NCBI RefSeq assembly: GCF_002924445.1
Contig: NZ_PIGG01000037.1
Span: forward strand, 62,001-126,000
Source: Minwuia thermotolerans
GTDB lineage: Bacteria > Pseudomonadota > Alphaproteobacteria > Minwuiales > Minwuiaceae
Reading direction: 5' to 3'
Length of the DNA: 64,000 nucleotides
Below the pieces are notes generated by a model. The model made no database searches. It saw only the letters and a program-made list of their open reading frames with translations, and had not been told where the DNA came from. Within the stretch, counting starts at the first letter, position 1; every line of letters begins with the position of its first letter. A program made the position numbers and the translations under genes. Shown here piece after piece: positions 7,594 through 17,242 of the stretch.

Positions 7594-8937
7594 ATGCTCG
7601 AGACAGGATTGACCGCGCTGGCCGAAGCGCTGGCGGCGGGGCGGACGACGAGCGCGGAACTGACCGGCCGGGCGCTGGCGGCGAGCGCCGAGGGCGAGGG
7701 GCCGACGGCCTTCATGCAGGTATATGCCGACCGCGCCAGGGCCGAGGCGGCGGCCCTCGACGGGCTGCGCAAGGCGGGGCGGGAGGCCAGGCCCTTCGCC
7801 GGCATTCCGATCTCGATCAAGGACCTGTTCGACGAGGCCGGCCGCGTCACCACCGCCGGATCGAAGGCGCTGGCCGACGCGGCGCCTGCGGACCTGGATG
7901 CGCCCATCGTCGACCGGCTGCGGCGTGCGGGTTTCGTGATCACCGGCCGCACGGTGATGACCGAGTTCGCCTATTCGGGCCTCGGGCTCAACCCGCATTA
8001 CGGCACGCCCGCCGCGCCCTGGGACCGGGCGACGGGCCGCATTCCCGGCGGCTCCACCTCGGGCGGGGCGGTGAGCGTCGCCGACCGCATGGCCGCGGCC
8101 ACCATCGGCACCGACACCGGCGGCTCCTGCCGCATCCCCGCGGCGTTCTGCGGCATCACCGGTTTCAAGCCGACCATGGCGCGGATTCCGCGCGCCGGCG
8201 CGACGCCGCTCTCGCATTCGCTGGATTCCGTCGGCCCGCTGGGCAACTCGGTCGGCTGCTGCGCCATCCTGGACGACATCATGGCCGGCGGTCCCGGCGC
8301 CGGGGCGATGGCGCGGCCGGCGGACGGGCTCAGGCTGGCGGCCATGACCAACTATGTCACCGTCGACATGGACGGTACCGTCGCCGCCGGCTACGAGGCC
8401 GCGCTGAAGCGGCTCCGCGACGCCGGCGCGGCGGTGGTGGAGACGGCCTTCCCCGAGATCGACGCCCTGCCCGCGCTCAACGCCGCCGGCGGTTTCGCCG
8501 CCGCCGACGCCTGGGCCTGGCACCGGACGCTGATCGCCGACAAGGGCGGGCTCTACGACCCGCGCGTCATCTCCCGGATCGAGCGGGGCGCGATGATCTC
8601 GGCGGCCGACTATATCGACCTGATGCACGCGCGCAGCGCCATGCAGGCGGCCAGCGCCCAGTCCATGGGCGGCTTCGACGCCGTGCTGATGCCGACGGTG
8701 CCCATCGTCCCGCCGCCCTTCTCCGCATTCGAGGACGACGAGAGTTATGCCCGGCTCAACCTGCTCTGCCTGCGCAACCCGTCGGTCGCCAACTTCCTCG
8801 ACCGCCCGTCGATCAGCCTGCCCTGCCACGAACCTGGCGAAGCCCCGGTCGGGCTCATGCTGATGGGCCACAACGGTCTGGACCGGGAGCTGTTCGACAT
8901 CGCCGCCGGGGTAGAGGCGGCGCTGAGGCCGAGCTGA
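7594..8937 (+). CDS. Amidase (amidase-signature family)
   Basis: A 447-residue amidase-signature hydrolase using a Ser-cisSer-Lys triad. The Lys is in SIKDLFDEAGRVTTAGS. The glycine-serine-rich signature reads GGSTSGGAVSVAD, followed by IGTDTGGSCRIPAAFCG, which holds the nucleophilic Ser, and ITGFKPT. The frame is open far upstream, but that sequence is antisense to the acyl-CoA dehydrogenase gene. The ATG at 7594, after an AGGGGA-rich stretch, is the likely start. The substrate is unknown; GatA is unlikely because no gatB or gatC is nearby. An REP-like repeat lies downstream. Confidence 0.92.
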   Translation: MLETGLTALAEALAAGRTTSAELTGRALAASAEGEGPTAFMQVYADRARAEAAALDGLRKAGREARPFAGIPISIKDLFDEAGRVTTAGSKALADAAPADLDAPIVDRLRRAGFVITGRTVMTEFAYSGLGLNPHYGTPAAPWDRATGRIPGGSTSGGAVSVADRMAAATIGTDTGGSCRIPAAFCGITGFKPTMARIPRAGATPLSHSLDSVGPLGNSVGCCAILDDIMAGGPGAGAMARPADGLRLAAMTNYVTVDMDGTVAAGYEAALKRLRDAGAAVVETAFPEIDALPALNAAGGFAAADAWAWHRTLIADKGGLYDPRVISRIERGAMISAADYIDLMHARSAMQAASAQSMGGFDAVLMPTVPIVPPPFSAFEDDESYARLNLLCLRNPSVANFLDRPSISLPCHEPGEAPVGLMLMGHNGLDRELFDIAAGVEAALRPS

Positions 8938-8962
8938 GGTTCCGGGTCTCCGCTGCGCTTCG

Positions 8963-9064
8963 CCCGGGATGACACCAGGGGTCGCCCAAACAAAGGTGTC
9001 ATCCCCGCCAAGGCGAACGGCGTGGGGCGCGAGCCGGGACCTGCCCGGAATCCAGGCGGCAAGG
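8963..9064. repeat. REP-like palindromic element downstream of the amidase gene
   Basis: GATGACACC (8968-8976) and GGTGTCATC (8995-9003) are perfect inverted repeats. The match extends outward with one mismatch (CCGGGATGACACC against GGTGTCATCCCCG). A GC-rich tail continues to about 9060. The ATGACACC core is shared with the repeats near 17127 and 42384, so this is probably a member of the same dispersed family. Confidence 0.6.
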
Positions 9065-9145
9065 CCGGCGCCGCTACCTCCCTCTCGACCCCGCGCACAG
9101 CTGCGCTACCATTCCGGCAAGACATCCATTCCGGGAGAGCGAGCC

Positions 9146-9907
9146 ATGGCCGACACCGCGCCGCACCGCGTCAGCACCGAGCCCTGCTGCAAGCGCATCC
9201 GCGTCGAGTTCAACGGCGAGACCGTCGCCGACACCACCGGCGCGATCTACCTCTACGAACCGCCGATCCCGCCGGTCTACTACATCCCCCTGGAGGACAT
9301 CCGGGCGGAGTTCCTGCACCGCTCCGAACATTCGACCCACTGCCCGTTCAAGGGCGATGCGGTCTACTGGGACGTGGTGGTCGGCGAGAAGCGCGCGGAA
9401 AACGCCGTCTGGTCCTATCCGGAGCCGATCAGCGCGGTGCCCGAGCTGGCCGGCTACGGGGCCTTCTACTGGAAGAAGATGGACCGCTGGTTCGAGGAGG
9501 ACGAGCAGATCTTCGTCCATCCGCGCGACCCGCATGTCCGCGTCGACATCCTGCCGTCCTCGCGCACGGTCGAGGTTTCGCTGGACGGCGAGACGCTGGC
9601 GAAGACGAACCGCGCGCAGTTCCTGTTCGAGACCGGCCTGCCGACGCGGTACTACATTCCGCGCGACGACGTCACCGCGGCGCTGACGCCGTCGAACCGG
9701 CGCACGGCCTGCCCCTACAAGGGCGAGGCGAGCTATTACCACGTCGATGTCGGCGGGGTCCGGTACGAGGACCTGGTCTGGAGCTACGAGAGCCCGGTGC
9801 GGGAGGCGGCGCCGATCCGCGGCCTGCTCTGCTTCTTCAATGAAAAGGTCGACATCGCCGTCGACGGCAAGACCGAGGCGCGGCCCGAGACGAAATTCGC
9901 CAAGTGA
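9146..9907 (+). CDS. Protein with two tandem DUF427 domains
   Basis: A 253-residue soluble protein made of two DUF427 units. The first runs about 15-120 (RVEFNGETVADTTGAIYLYE, then VYYIPLEDI, CPFKGDAVYW and NAVWSYPEP). The second runs about 130-235 (DGETLAKTNRAQFLFETG, RYYIPRDDV, CPYKGEASYY, DLVWSYESP). The repeated CP(F/Y)KG and WSY motifs show an internal duplication. The biochemical role of DUF427 is not established. The start at 9146 follows GGGAGAG. It is co-directional with the acyl-CoA dehydrogenase gene 57 bp downstream. Confidence 0.88.
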   Translation: MADTAPHRVSTEPCCKRIRVEFNGETVADTTGAIYLYEPPIPPVYYIPLEDIRAEFLHRSEHSTHCPFKGDAVYWDVVVGEKRAENAVWSYPEPISAVPELAGYGAFYWKKMDRWFEEDEQIFVHPRDPHVRVDILPSSRTVEVSLDGETLAKTNRAQFLFETGLPTRYYIPRDDVTAALTPSNRRTACPYKGEASYYHVDVGGVRYEDLVWSYESPVREAAPIRGLLCFFNEKVDIAVDGKTEARPETKFAK

Positions 9908-9964
9908 CGGCCCGACGGCCTGCGCTATAACGGGACGCCAGAGACCACGCCATACCGGGGAGAG

Positions 9965-11110
9965 ATGACGATGGGCCAGCCGCGCGAGCTGTTCACCGAG
10001 GATCACGAGATCTTCCGCCGCTCCATGCACAGGTTCCTGGCCGAGGAACTGGCGCCGCGCCACGAGAAGTGGGAGGAGCAGGGCTATGTCGACCGCGACG
10101 CCTGGGAGCGCGCGGGCGAGCTGGGCTTCCTGTGCATGTCGATGCCCGAGGAATACGGCGGCTCCGGCGCGGACAGGCTCTATTCGATGATCCTGTTCGA
10201 GGAAGTGCAGAAGCTGAACCTGACCGGCCTCGGCTTTGGCCTGCACAACGAGATCGTCGCCCCCTACATCCTGCGCTACGGCTCCGAGGAGCAGAAGAAG
10301 AAGTACCTGCCGAAGATGGCGAGCGGCGAGATGATCGGCGCCATCGCCATGTCGGAGCCGGGTACGGGCTCCGACCTGCAGGGCGTCAAGACCACGGCGC
10401 TGAAGGACGGCAACGAGCTGGTGGTCAACGGCCAGAAGACCTTCATCACCAATGGCTGGCACGCCGACGTGGTCATCGTCGTCGCCAAGACCGATCCCAG
10501 CAAGGGCGCCAAGGGCACCTCGCTGGTGATGCTGGAGCGCGGCGACGAGGGCTTCGACAAGGGCCGGCGGCTGAAGAAGCTGGGGCTGAAGGCGCAGGAC
10601 ACCTCGGAACTGTTCTTCGACAATGTCCGCATTCCCGCCGACCGCATCCTCGGCGAGGAGGGCAAGGGCTTCCAGTACCTGATGCAGGAACTGGCCTGGG
10701 AGCGGCTGCAGGTCGCCATCTCGGCCGCCCAGGCGATCGAGACCGCGCTGGATCTGACGGTCGAGTACTGCAAGGAGCGCAAGGCCTTCGGCCAGCCGCT
10801 GATCGAGTTCCAGAACACCCGCTTCAAGCTGGCCGAGGTGAAGACCCACGCCCGCGTCGCCCGCGCCTTCGTCGACGACTGCATGGCGAAGCTGCTGCGC
10901 GAGGAGCTCGACGCCGAGACCGCGTCGATGGCCAAGTGGTGGACCTCGGACATGCAGAACCGGATGATCGACGAGTGCCTGCAGCTCTTCGGCGGCTATG
11001 GTTTCATGACCGAATATCCGATCAGCCGCATGTACGCCGACGCCCGCGTCCAGCGCATCTACGCCGGCACCAACGAGATCATGAAGGAGATCATTGCCCG
11101 CGGTCTGTGA
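9965..11110 (+). CDS. Acyl-CoA dehydrogenase (isovaleryl/short-chain-like)
   Basis: A 381-residue acyl-CoA dehydrogenase with all three domains: an N-terminal helical part, a middle domain with AMSEPGTGSDLQG and NGQKTFITNGW, and a C-terminal helical part with RKAFGQPLIEFQNTRF, LFGGYGFM and IYAGTNEIMKEI. Ala occupies the MCAD catalytic position in IYAGT. The Glu of AWERLQVA matches the isovaleryl/long-chain-type base, so that is the likely active site. Two in-frame ATGs (9965 and 9971) follow GGGGAGAG; the second has better spacing. A strong hairpin follows the stop. Confidence 0.92.
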   Translation: MTMGQPRELFTEDHEIFRRSMHRFLAEELAPRHEKWEEQGYVDRDAWERAGELGFLCMSMPEEYGGSGADRLYSMILFEEVQKLNLTGLGFGLHNEIVAPYILRYGSEEQKKKYLPKMASGEMIGAIAMSEPGTGSDLQGVKTTALKDGNELVVNGQKTFITNGWHADVVIVVAKTDPSKGAKGTSLVMLERGDEGFDKGRRLKKLGLKAQDTSELFFDNVRIPADRILGEEGKGFQYLMQELAWERLQVAISAAQAIETALDLTVEYCKERKAFGQPLIEFQNTRFKLAEVKTHARVARAFVDDCMAKLLREELDAETASMAKWWTSDMQNRMIDECLQLFGGYGFMTEYPISRMYADARVQRIYAGTNEIMKEIIARGL

Positions 11111-11126
11111 CCCGGCGGCCGCCGCT

Positions 11127-11160
11127 CCGGCGGGCGGAACAGACGACGTTCCGCCGCCGG
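11127..11160 (+). terminator. Strong hairpin after an acyl-CoA dehydrogenase gene
   Basis: The left arm 11127-11140 and right arm 11148-11160 pair over 13 bp with one bulged G, around the loop AGACGAC. It begins 17 nt after the stop codon. No T run follows, so this is a terminator-like or RNA-stabilising structure rather than a textbook intrinsic terminator. Confidence 0.5.
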
Positions 11161-11252
11161 AACCGCGCAGGCCCCATGCGGCTTCTTCACGTGTCCTCAA
11201 CCGCTTCATGGTTTAAGGGTCAGCGACCGTTACCCTTTCACCGCGAGTCCGC

Positions 11253-12221
11253 GTGACCGACAAGTTCAATTCGCTGCCCGACAATGTCCGCGGCGCGCTC
11301 TGGCTGCTGATGGCCGGCGTGTTCCTGTCGGCCATGGGCGTGTTCATCAAGCTGGCCAGTGAGGAACTGCACCCGTTCCAGGTCGCCTTCTTCCGCGCCT
11401 TCTTCGGCCTGCTGGTGATCGTGCCCTTCGCACTCCGCACCGGCCTGTCCGGCGTCCGCACCACCCGCCCGGGCATGCACCTGGTGCGCGGGCTGATCGG
11501 CGGCGTGGTGCTGCTCGCCATGTTCTACTCGGTCGCGCACCTGCCGCTGGCCGACGTCACTGCACTCAGCTTCACCAAGCCGCTGTTCCTGATCCCGCTG
11601 GCGGTGCTGTTCCTGGGGGAGACGATCCGGCTCCGGCGCACCGTCGCCACCATCGTTGGCTTCGGCGGCGTCATCGTCATGCTCCGGCCCGGCGGAGAGA
11701 CCGATCCCGTGGCCTTCATCGCCCTGGGCGCGGCGGCGCTGGTCGCGGTGATCACGATCTTCATCAAGATCCTCTCGCGCACGGATTCGCCGAACACCAT
11801 GGTGTTCTGGTCCAGCCTGATCCTGAGCGTGGTCACGCTGGCCCCGGCGCTGGTCTACTGGCGCATGCCCAGCCTGGAGGTCTTCCTGATGCTGGTGGCG
11901 TTGGCAGTCTGCGGCACCATCGGCCAGTCCATGCTGATCCGGGGCTACTCGGCCGGCGAGGCGACCGCGGTGACGCCGTTCGACTACAGCCGCCTGATCT
12001 ACGCCGGGGTCGCCGGCTTCCTGGTGTTCGGCGAGATCCCGGATCTGTGGACCGTCGCCGGCGCGCTGATCATCGTGGCGTCGACCATCTACATCGCCCG
12101 CCGCGAGGCCCGTCTGAAACCGGGCTCGCGCCCGACGACCGCGACCTTCGACGGGCCGGCCGGCGGCTCGTCGCCGGAGACGGTGCGGGAGGGACCGCCC
12201 CAGGCCGCCCGCGGCGGCTGA
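11253..12221 (+). CDS. DMT-superfamily transporter (EamA family)
   Basis: A 322-residue inner-membrane protein with two EamA repeats and about ten transmembrane helices. The first repeat covers about 10-145 (ALWLLMAGVFLSAMGVF, VAFFRAFFGLLVIVPF) and the second about 155-290 (AALVAVITIFIKILSR, AVTPFDYSRLIYAGVAGFLVF). It probably exports a small metabolite; the substrate cannot be read from sequence. The C-terminal 30 residues are hydrophilic and Pro/Gly-rich. The start is GTG. It is convergent with a histidine kinase gene, 15 bp apart. Confidence 0.88.
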   Translation: MTDKFNSLPDNVRGALWLLMAGVFLSAMGVFIKLASEELHPFQVAFFRAFFGLLVIVPFALRTGLSGVRTTRPGMHLVRGLIGGVVLLAMFYSVAHLPLADVTALSFTKPLFLIPLAVLFLGETIRLRRTVATIVGFGGVIVMLRPGGETDPVAFIALGAAALVAVITIFIKILSRTDSPNTMVFWSSLILSVVTLAPALVYWRMPSLEVFLMLVALAVCGTIGQSMLIRGYSAGEATAVTPFDYSRLIYAGVAGFLVFGEIPDLWTVAGALIIVASTIYIARREARLKPGSRPTTATFDGPAGGSSPETVREGPPQAARGG

Positions 12222-12236
12222 CGGCGGCGGCTGCGT

Positions 12237-13853
12237 TCAGGCGCTGTGGGCGGCTGTCTGGCCGCGTTCGCCGGAGCCGGCCTCGGCGGCGGGCAGGCCG
12301 ACCCGCACCGTCGTGCCGGCGCCCAGTTCGCTCTCCAGCCGCAGCGTGCCGCCCATCAATACGGCCAGCCTTTGCGCCAGCGGCAGCCCCAGCCCCGTGC
12401 CGCGCAGCTTGCCGTCGGCGACGGCGTCGACCTGCACGAACGGCTCCAGGACACGCGGGATGTCGGTCTCGCCGATGCCGATGCCGTTGTCGCTGATGGC
12501 GATCTCGATCGCCGCGGGGCCGGTGCGGGTGATGGCGCAACGCACGCGGCCGCCCTCGGGCGTGAACTTCAGGGCATTGTTGAGAAGGTTCACCAGGATC
12601 TGGCGCACCGCCTTGGCGTCGCCCTGTCCCGTCTTCGCGTCGTCGTCGGCGGACCAGCTCAGCTCGATGTCCTTCTCTTCGGCCAGATGGCCGACCAAGC
12701 GGATGGCCTGACGGGTCAGGTCCTCCAGGTCGAGCGGTTCCGAGCGGAGTTCCAGTTTGCCGGCCTCGATCCTGGAGAGGTCCAGCAGATCGTCGACCAG
12801 CGAGAGCAGATGCGCCCCCGATTCGCGGATGTCGCCTGCATATTCCAGATAGCGCGGATTGCCGACCGGCCCGAGATACTGGTTCCTGATGATGTCGGAG
12901 AAGCCGATGACGGCGTTGAGCGGCGTGCGCAGCTCGTGACTCATGCCGGCGAGGAAATCGGACTTCATGCGGTTGGCCGCTTCGGCGGCGGCGCGGGCCT
13001 CGGTCAGCTGGCGCGCATGGGCGCCGAGCTGCCGGGCGAAGACGAATCCGATGACCGCCAGCACGCAGGCGAAGACCGTCAGGCCGATGATTGCGGCCGG
13101 AATCATGCGCCGGCCGGGCAGGGCCGGTCGCCAGATCAGATGGGGGTCGGCGCCGGCGCCGTAGTGGGCGAGAGGGATGGAGGTCTCGGCGCCTTCCGCC
13201 GGTTGCCGGGAAATGCGCATGTTCCGGACCAGGTTGGCGGCCTCCAGGCTCGCCAGCATCTCCTCGTCCACGAGGCGCGAGAACAGCAGAACGTGGTCGG
13301 TGCTGTAGTCGTTCTCGGCGTCGTAACTTGTCATCCTGAGCGCCGCCGTCATCGACAGTGCGCCGTCCTCGAAGGTGAAGCCGGCGGCCGGTTCGGGCTC
13401 GGCGTCGTCCGCGCTCGCCCGCGCCGCCCGCGCGAGCGCCATCCGGTCCGGTCCGGGGGCCGCCGCCGCGGCCGGATCCTGACGCACGCCGGCGGTCACG
13501 CGCAGCACGGTGCGGTCCTGGCCGTCCACCACCTGGACGACATCGATGCCGCCCTGGCGGTGGAGATACTCGCCGAACTCGCTGTCGATCCATTCCGGGT
13601 CGAAGTCGTGGACGATGTTGGCGACCGCCTGGTCCCAGTAGCCGTAATCGAGCAGAAGCTGGTTCAGCTCCCTCATCCGGCGGTCGATGTCGCCGCGCAC
13701 GAGGCTTTCCGAGACGGAGCGGGAATTGCGATCCTGAAGGTGGATCAGCAGGAAGGACAGCGTGACCGCGACAGCCAGGGTGATGGTGCTCAGCGCGACG
13801 AACCAGATGGAGAGCGAGCGAACCGAGCTTCTCTTCCACGATGCCAGTGGCAT
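12237..13853 (-). CDS. Membrane histidine kinase with CHASE4-like sensor domain
   Basis: A 538-residue sensor kinase. One membrane helix lies at 14-38, a periplasmic sensor region at about 40-248 contains a CHASE4-like stretch ([21 protein letters not shown]), and a second helix is at 250-274. A short coiled linker leads to a HisKA domain with phospho-acceptor His306 in [15 protein letters not shown]. The HATPase domain follows, with N box [16 protein letters not shown] and GTGLGLPLA. The DHp domain resembles the PleC/DivJ group. No response regulator gene is adjacent, so it is an orphan. An SDR gene lies divergently upstream. Confidence 0.93.
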   Translation of the reverse strand: MPLASWKRSSVRSLSIWFVALSTITLAVAVTLSFLLIHLQDRNSRSVSESLVRGDIDRRMRELNQLLLDYGYWDQAVANIVHDFDPEWIDSEFGEYLHRQGGIDVVQVVDGQDRTVLRVTAGVRQDPAAAAAPGPDRMALARAARASADDAEPEPAAGFTFEDGALSMTAALRMTSYDAENDYSTDHVLLFSRLVDEEMLASLEAANLVRNMRISRQPAEGAETSIPLAHYGAGADPHLIWRPALPGRRMIPAAIIGLTVFACVLAVIGFVFARQLGAHARQLTEARAAAEAANRMKSDFLAGMSHELRTPLNAVIGFSDIIRNQYLGPVGNPRYLEYAGDIRESGAHLLSLVDDLLDLSRIEAGKLELRSEPLDLEDLTRQAIRLVGHLAEEKDIELSWSADDDAKTGQGDAKAVRQILVNLLNNALKFTPEGGRVRCAITRTGPAAIEIAISDNGIGIGETDIPRVLEPFVQVDAVADGKLRGTGLGLPLAQRLAVLMGGTLRLESELGAGTTVRVGLPAAEAGSGERGQTAAHSA

Positions 13854-14134
13854 GGTTCGATTCCAATGCTGCCCAGGCCATCCGGTCGCGATGTCCGGTG
13901 GCTTCGCCCGCGCCCGATGGCGCCGATCCCCCCAATGCCGGTTCTACCGGCCCGAGCGTTGAGATTGCGTTACGACCGCGCGCTTTTACGCGGCGGCGGA
14001 GCATTCCGCAAGGGAACTCGGCCCGGATGCGGCCGGGACACTCGCACGGCGGGGTTTGCGCGCCCCGGCGACTTGTGATTAATGACGGCGACCATTCCAG
14101 ACAGCGGCGCCGTCCTGGCGCGGGGGGAGAGACA
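13854..14134. other. 281-bp divergent intergenic region
   Basis: This gap separates the histidine kinase and SDR genes and should contain both promoters. It is GC-rich, with no ORF with family resemblance, no tRNA and no long inverted repeat. A GGGGGGAGAG ribosome-binding sequence lies at its right end, before the SDR start. Confidence 0.5.
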
Positions 14135-14896
14135 ATGAAACTGAAGGGTGCAGCGGTCGTCGTCACGGGCGGCGCTTCCGGTCTTGGCGGCGCCACGGCG
14201 CGCGAGCTGGCTTCCGCCGGCGCGAAGGTGACGATCTTCGATCTCAACGAGGATCTGGGCAACAAGATCGCCGGCGAGATCGGCGGCGTGTTCGCGAAGT
14301 GCAACGTCGCCGACGAGGCTTCCGCCGAGGCCGCGTTCAAGACCGCCAGCGATGCCCACGGGCCCTGCCGGGTGCTGATCAACTGCGCCGGCATCGGCAC
14401 GGCGACCAAGACCACCTCGAAGGGGACGCCGCATCCGCTCGACGCCTTCAGGAAGGTCATCGACGTCAACCTGATCGGCACCTTCAACTGCATCCGACTG
14501 GCCGCCACCGAGATGGCGGCCGGCGAGCCGGACGAGAACGGCGACCGCGGCGTCATCGTCAACACCGCATCGGTCGCGGCCTTCGACGGCCAGATCGGCC
14601 AGGCGGCCTATTCGGCCTCGAAGGGCGGCATTGTCGGGATGACCCTGCCGATCGCGCGCGACCTGATGAATGACGGCATCCGCGTTTGCACCATCGCGCC
14701 GGGCCTGTTCATGACGCCGCTGCTGGCCAGCCTGCCGGACAACGTCAAGGACGCGCTGGCCGCCTCCGTGCCGTTCCCGAAGCGCCTCGGCGATCCGTCG
14801 GAATACGCCCACATGGCCCGCACCATCATCGAGAACCAGATGCTGAACGGCGAGACCATCCGCCTGGACGGCGCCATCCGCATGGCGCCGCGCTGA
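14135..14896 (+). CDS. SDR family dehydrogenase, 3-hydroxyacyl-CoA dehydrogenase type 2-like
   Basis: A 253-residue classical short-chain dehydrogenase. The cofactor motif [12 protein letters not shown] is at residues 10-21, the NCAG motif (INCAGIG) at about 85-91, the active-site Ser in NTASVAAF, and the YxxxK motif in YSASKGG. Asp in FDLNED after the second strand favours NAD(H). The overall pattern, including the [19 protein letters not shown] segment and the [10 protein letters not shown] loop, closely matches HSD17B10/type 2 3-hydroxyacyl-CoA dehydrogenases. That fits beta-oxidation next to several acyl-CoA dehydrogenases. Convergent with a second histidine kinase gene. Confidence 0.9.
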   Translation: MKLKGAAVVVTGGASGLGGATARELASAGAKVTIFDLNEDLGNKIAGEIGGVFAKCNVADEASAEAAFKTASDAHGPCRVLINCAGIGTATKTTSKGTPHPLDAFRKVIDVNLIGTFNCIRLAATEMAAGEPDENGDRGVIVNTASVAAFDGQIGQAAYSASKGGIVGMTLPIARDLMNDGIRVCTIAPGLFMTPLLASLPDNVKDALAASVPFPKRLGDPSEYAHMARTIIENQMLNGETIRLDGAIRMAPR

Positions 14897-14919
14897 ACTG
14901 AAACCGGCCGGGGCGCCGC

Positions 14920-16125
<1,206 letters not shown>

Positions 16126-16250
16126 CGCAGCTGGGAGCTCCCCTGTCTGGCGCGAACCCAGCATAGCTACCCGCCTATTCTTAAGCCCGCGTAAACCACG
16201 CCGCAGATTCCGGTCGCCTTCCGTATTGTCACAGGAAGACAGCGCTCTAT

Positions 16251-16277
16251 GTGTTAAACTTCCGAATTCACACATCA
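16251..16277. promoter_or_regulatory. Imperfect inverted repeat upstream of the peroxiredoxin gene
   Basis: ATGTGTTAA (16251-16259) and TTCACACAT (16269-16277) match as an inverted repeat at 8 of 9 positions with a 9-nt spacer. The right arm ends 18 nt before the peroxiredoxin ATG, just ahead of its GTGGAGG ribosome-binding site. It may be an operator or a 5'-leader hairpin. Confidence 0.35.
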
Positions 16278-16295
16278 CGAACGTGGAGGAACGCG

Positions 16296-16958
16296 ATGGG
16301 CCTGCGCATTGGCGAGGAAGCCCCCGACTTCAAGCAGAACTCGACCGAGGGCGAGATCAGCTTTCACGACTGGATCGGCGACAGCTGGGCGGTGCTGTTC
16401 TCCCATCCGAAGGACTTCACGCCCGTCTGCACCACCGAGCTCGGCGCGGCGGCGCGGCTGAAGCCGGAATTCGACAAGCGCAACGTCAAGCTGATCGGCC
16501 TCAGCGTGGATTCGGTCGACGACCACAAGGCCTGGTCGAAGGACATCGCGGAGACCCAGGGCACGGCGCCCAACTTCCCGATGCTGGGCGACGAGGACAT
16601 GAAGGTCGCCAAGCTCTACGACATGATCCATCCGGAAGCCTCGGGGCCGGCGAAGGACCGTACGGCCGCCGACAACCAGACCATCCGCTCCGTCTACGTC
16701 ATCGGCCCCGACAAGAAGGTGAAGCTGGTCCTGACCTATCCCATGGCGACGGGGCGGAACTTCGCTGAGATCCTGCGGGTCATCGATTCCATGCAGCTCA
16801 CCGCGAAACACCAGGTCGCGACCCCGGTGGACTGGAAGTCCGGCGAGGACTGCATCATCGTCCCCGCGGTCTCCGACGAGGCGGCGAAGGACAAGTTCCC
16901 CGACGGCTGGAAGACGGTGAAGCCCTATCTGCGCTACGTGAAGCAGCCGCAGGGCTGA
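16296..16958 (+). CDS. Peroxiredoxin, 1-Cys (Prx6) type
   Basis: A 220-residue thiol peroxidase that reduces hydrogen peroxide and alkyl hydroperoxides. The peroxidatic Cys is in DFTPVCTTELG near residue 46, and the conserved Arg lies in the NQTIRSVYVI segment. The long C-terminal domain (VDWKSGEDCIIVPAVSDEAA, PYLRYVKQP) is diagnostic of the Prx6/1-Cys group; no canonical C-terminal resolving Cys is present. GTGGAGGAACGCG precedes the ATG. It stands alone, divergent from a PAS histidine kinase gene, with an inverted repeat in the promoter. Confidence 0.95.
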   Translation: MGLRIGEEAPDFKQNSTEGEISFHDWIGDSWAVLFSHPKDFTPVCTTELGAAARLKPEFDKRNVKLIGLSVDSVDDHKAWSKDIAETQGTAPNFPMLGDEDMKVAKLYDMIHPEASGPAKDRTAADNQTIRSVYVIGPDKKVKLVLTYPMATGRNFAEILRVIDSMQLTAKHQVATPVDWKSGEDCIIVPAVSDEAAKDKFPDGWKTVKPYLRYVKQPQG

Positions 16959-17040
16959 ACGCCGCGGCCACCGGGCGCGCCCGTGCGGCGCCCGATCCAG
17001 ACAGCGCGGCTTTCTGACGGAATCGCCGCCCACCCGGCTT

Positions 17041-17132
17041 TTCGCGCCCGCCCCTGTGCGGGGGGCCGGAGCGGCTTCGCCGCAAGTCGATGGATTGACC
17101 GGATGCCCGCAGGAAGGCGGGCATGACACCGA
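17041..17132. repeat. Dispersed REP-like element, copy A
   Basis: The left half forms a CCCGCCCCTGTGCGGGG-type hairpin. The right half has the shared core ATGCCCGC...GCGGGCAT ending in GACACCG. The core, together with the preceding CGCCGC-AA-TC-ATG-ATTGAC block, is nearly identical to the copy at 42301-42393. Intergenic location, two-hairpin layout and high similarity between distant copies indicate a REP/BIME family. Confidence 0.75.
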
Positions 17133-17170
17133 ACCTCCAGTGGCGATTCAATCAGGCGCCGGCGCATCCC

Positions 17171-17235
17171 CCTCCCTGTCCTCCCCCTTCCCGAAGGGGG
17201 AGGGTGGCCCGCGTCAGCGGGTCGGGAGAGGGTGG
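17171..17235. repeat. Second palindromic element beside copy A
   Basis: CCTCCCCCTT (17180-17189) and AAGGGGGAGG (17194-17203) form a perfect 10-bp stem with a 4-nt loop. It is followed by CCCGC/GCGGG (17208-17221). Outer CCCTCCC and GGGAGAGGG blocks flank both. It ends 8 bp before the cysQ stop codon and could also act in 3'-end formation for that gene. Confidence 0.6.
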
Positions 17236-17242
17236 TTGCAGC

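Noticed and set aside
13851-13864. tRNA-like T-arm sequence GGTTCGATTCC at the start of the kinase gene
   Set aside because: No acceptor stem, anticodon arm or CCA-compatible 3' end can be fitted around it.
12070-14565. An 831-codon open frame on the minus strand overlapping the first histidine kinase
   Set aside because: It is a shifted frame of the kinase gene and neighbours; the kinase itself is in a different frame with all motifs intact, so no frameshift is implied.
17041-17132. Considered as a rho-independent terminator for the peroxiredoxin gene
   Set aside because: It lies over 80 bp from the stop, lacks a T run, and has a near-identical copy 25 kb away, which fits a dispersed repeat better.
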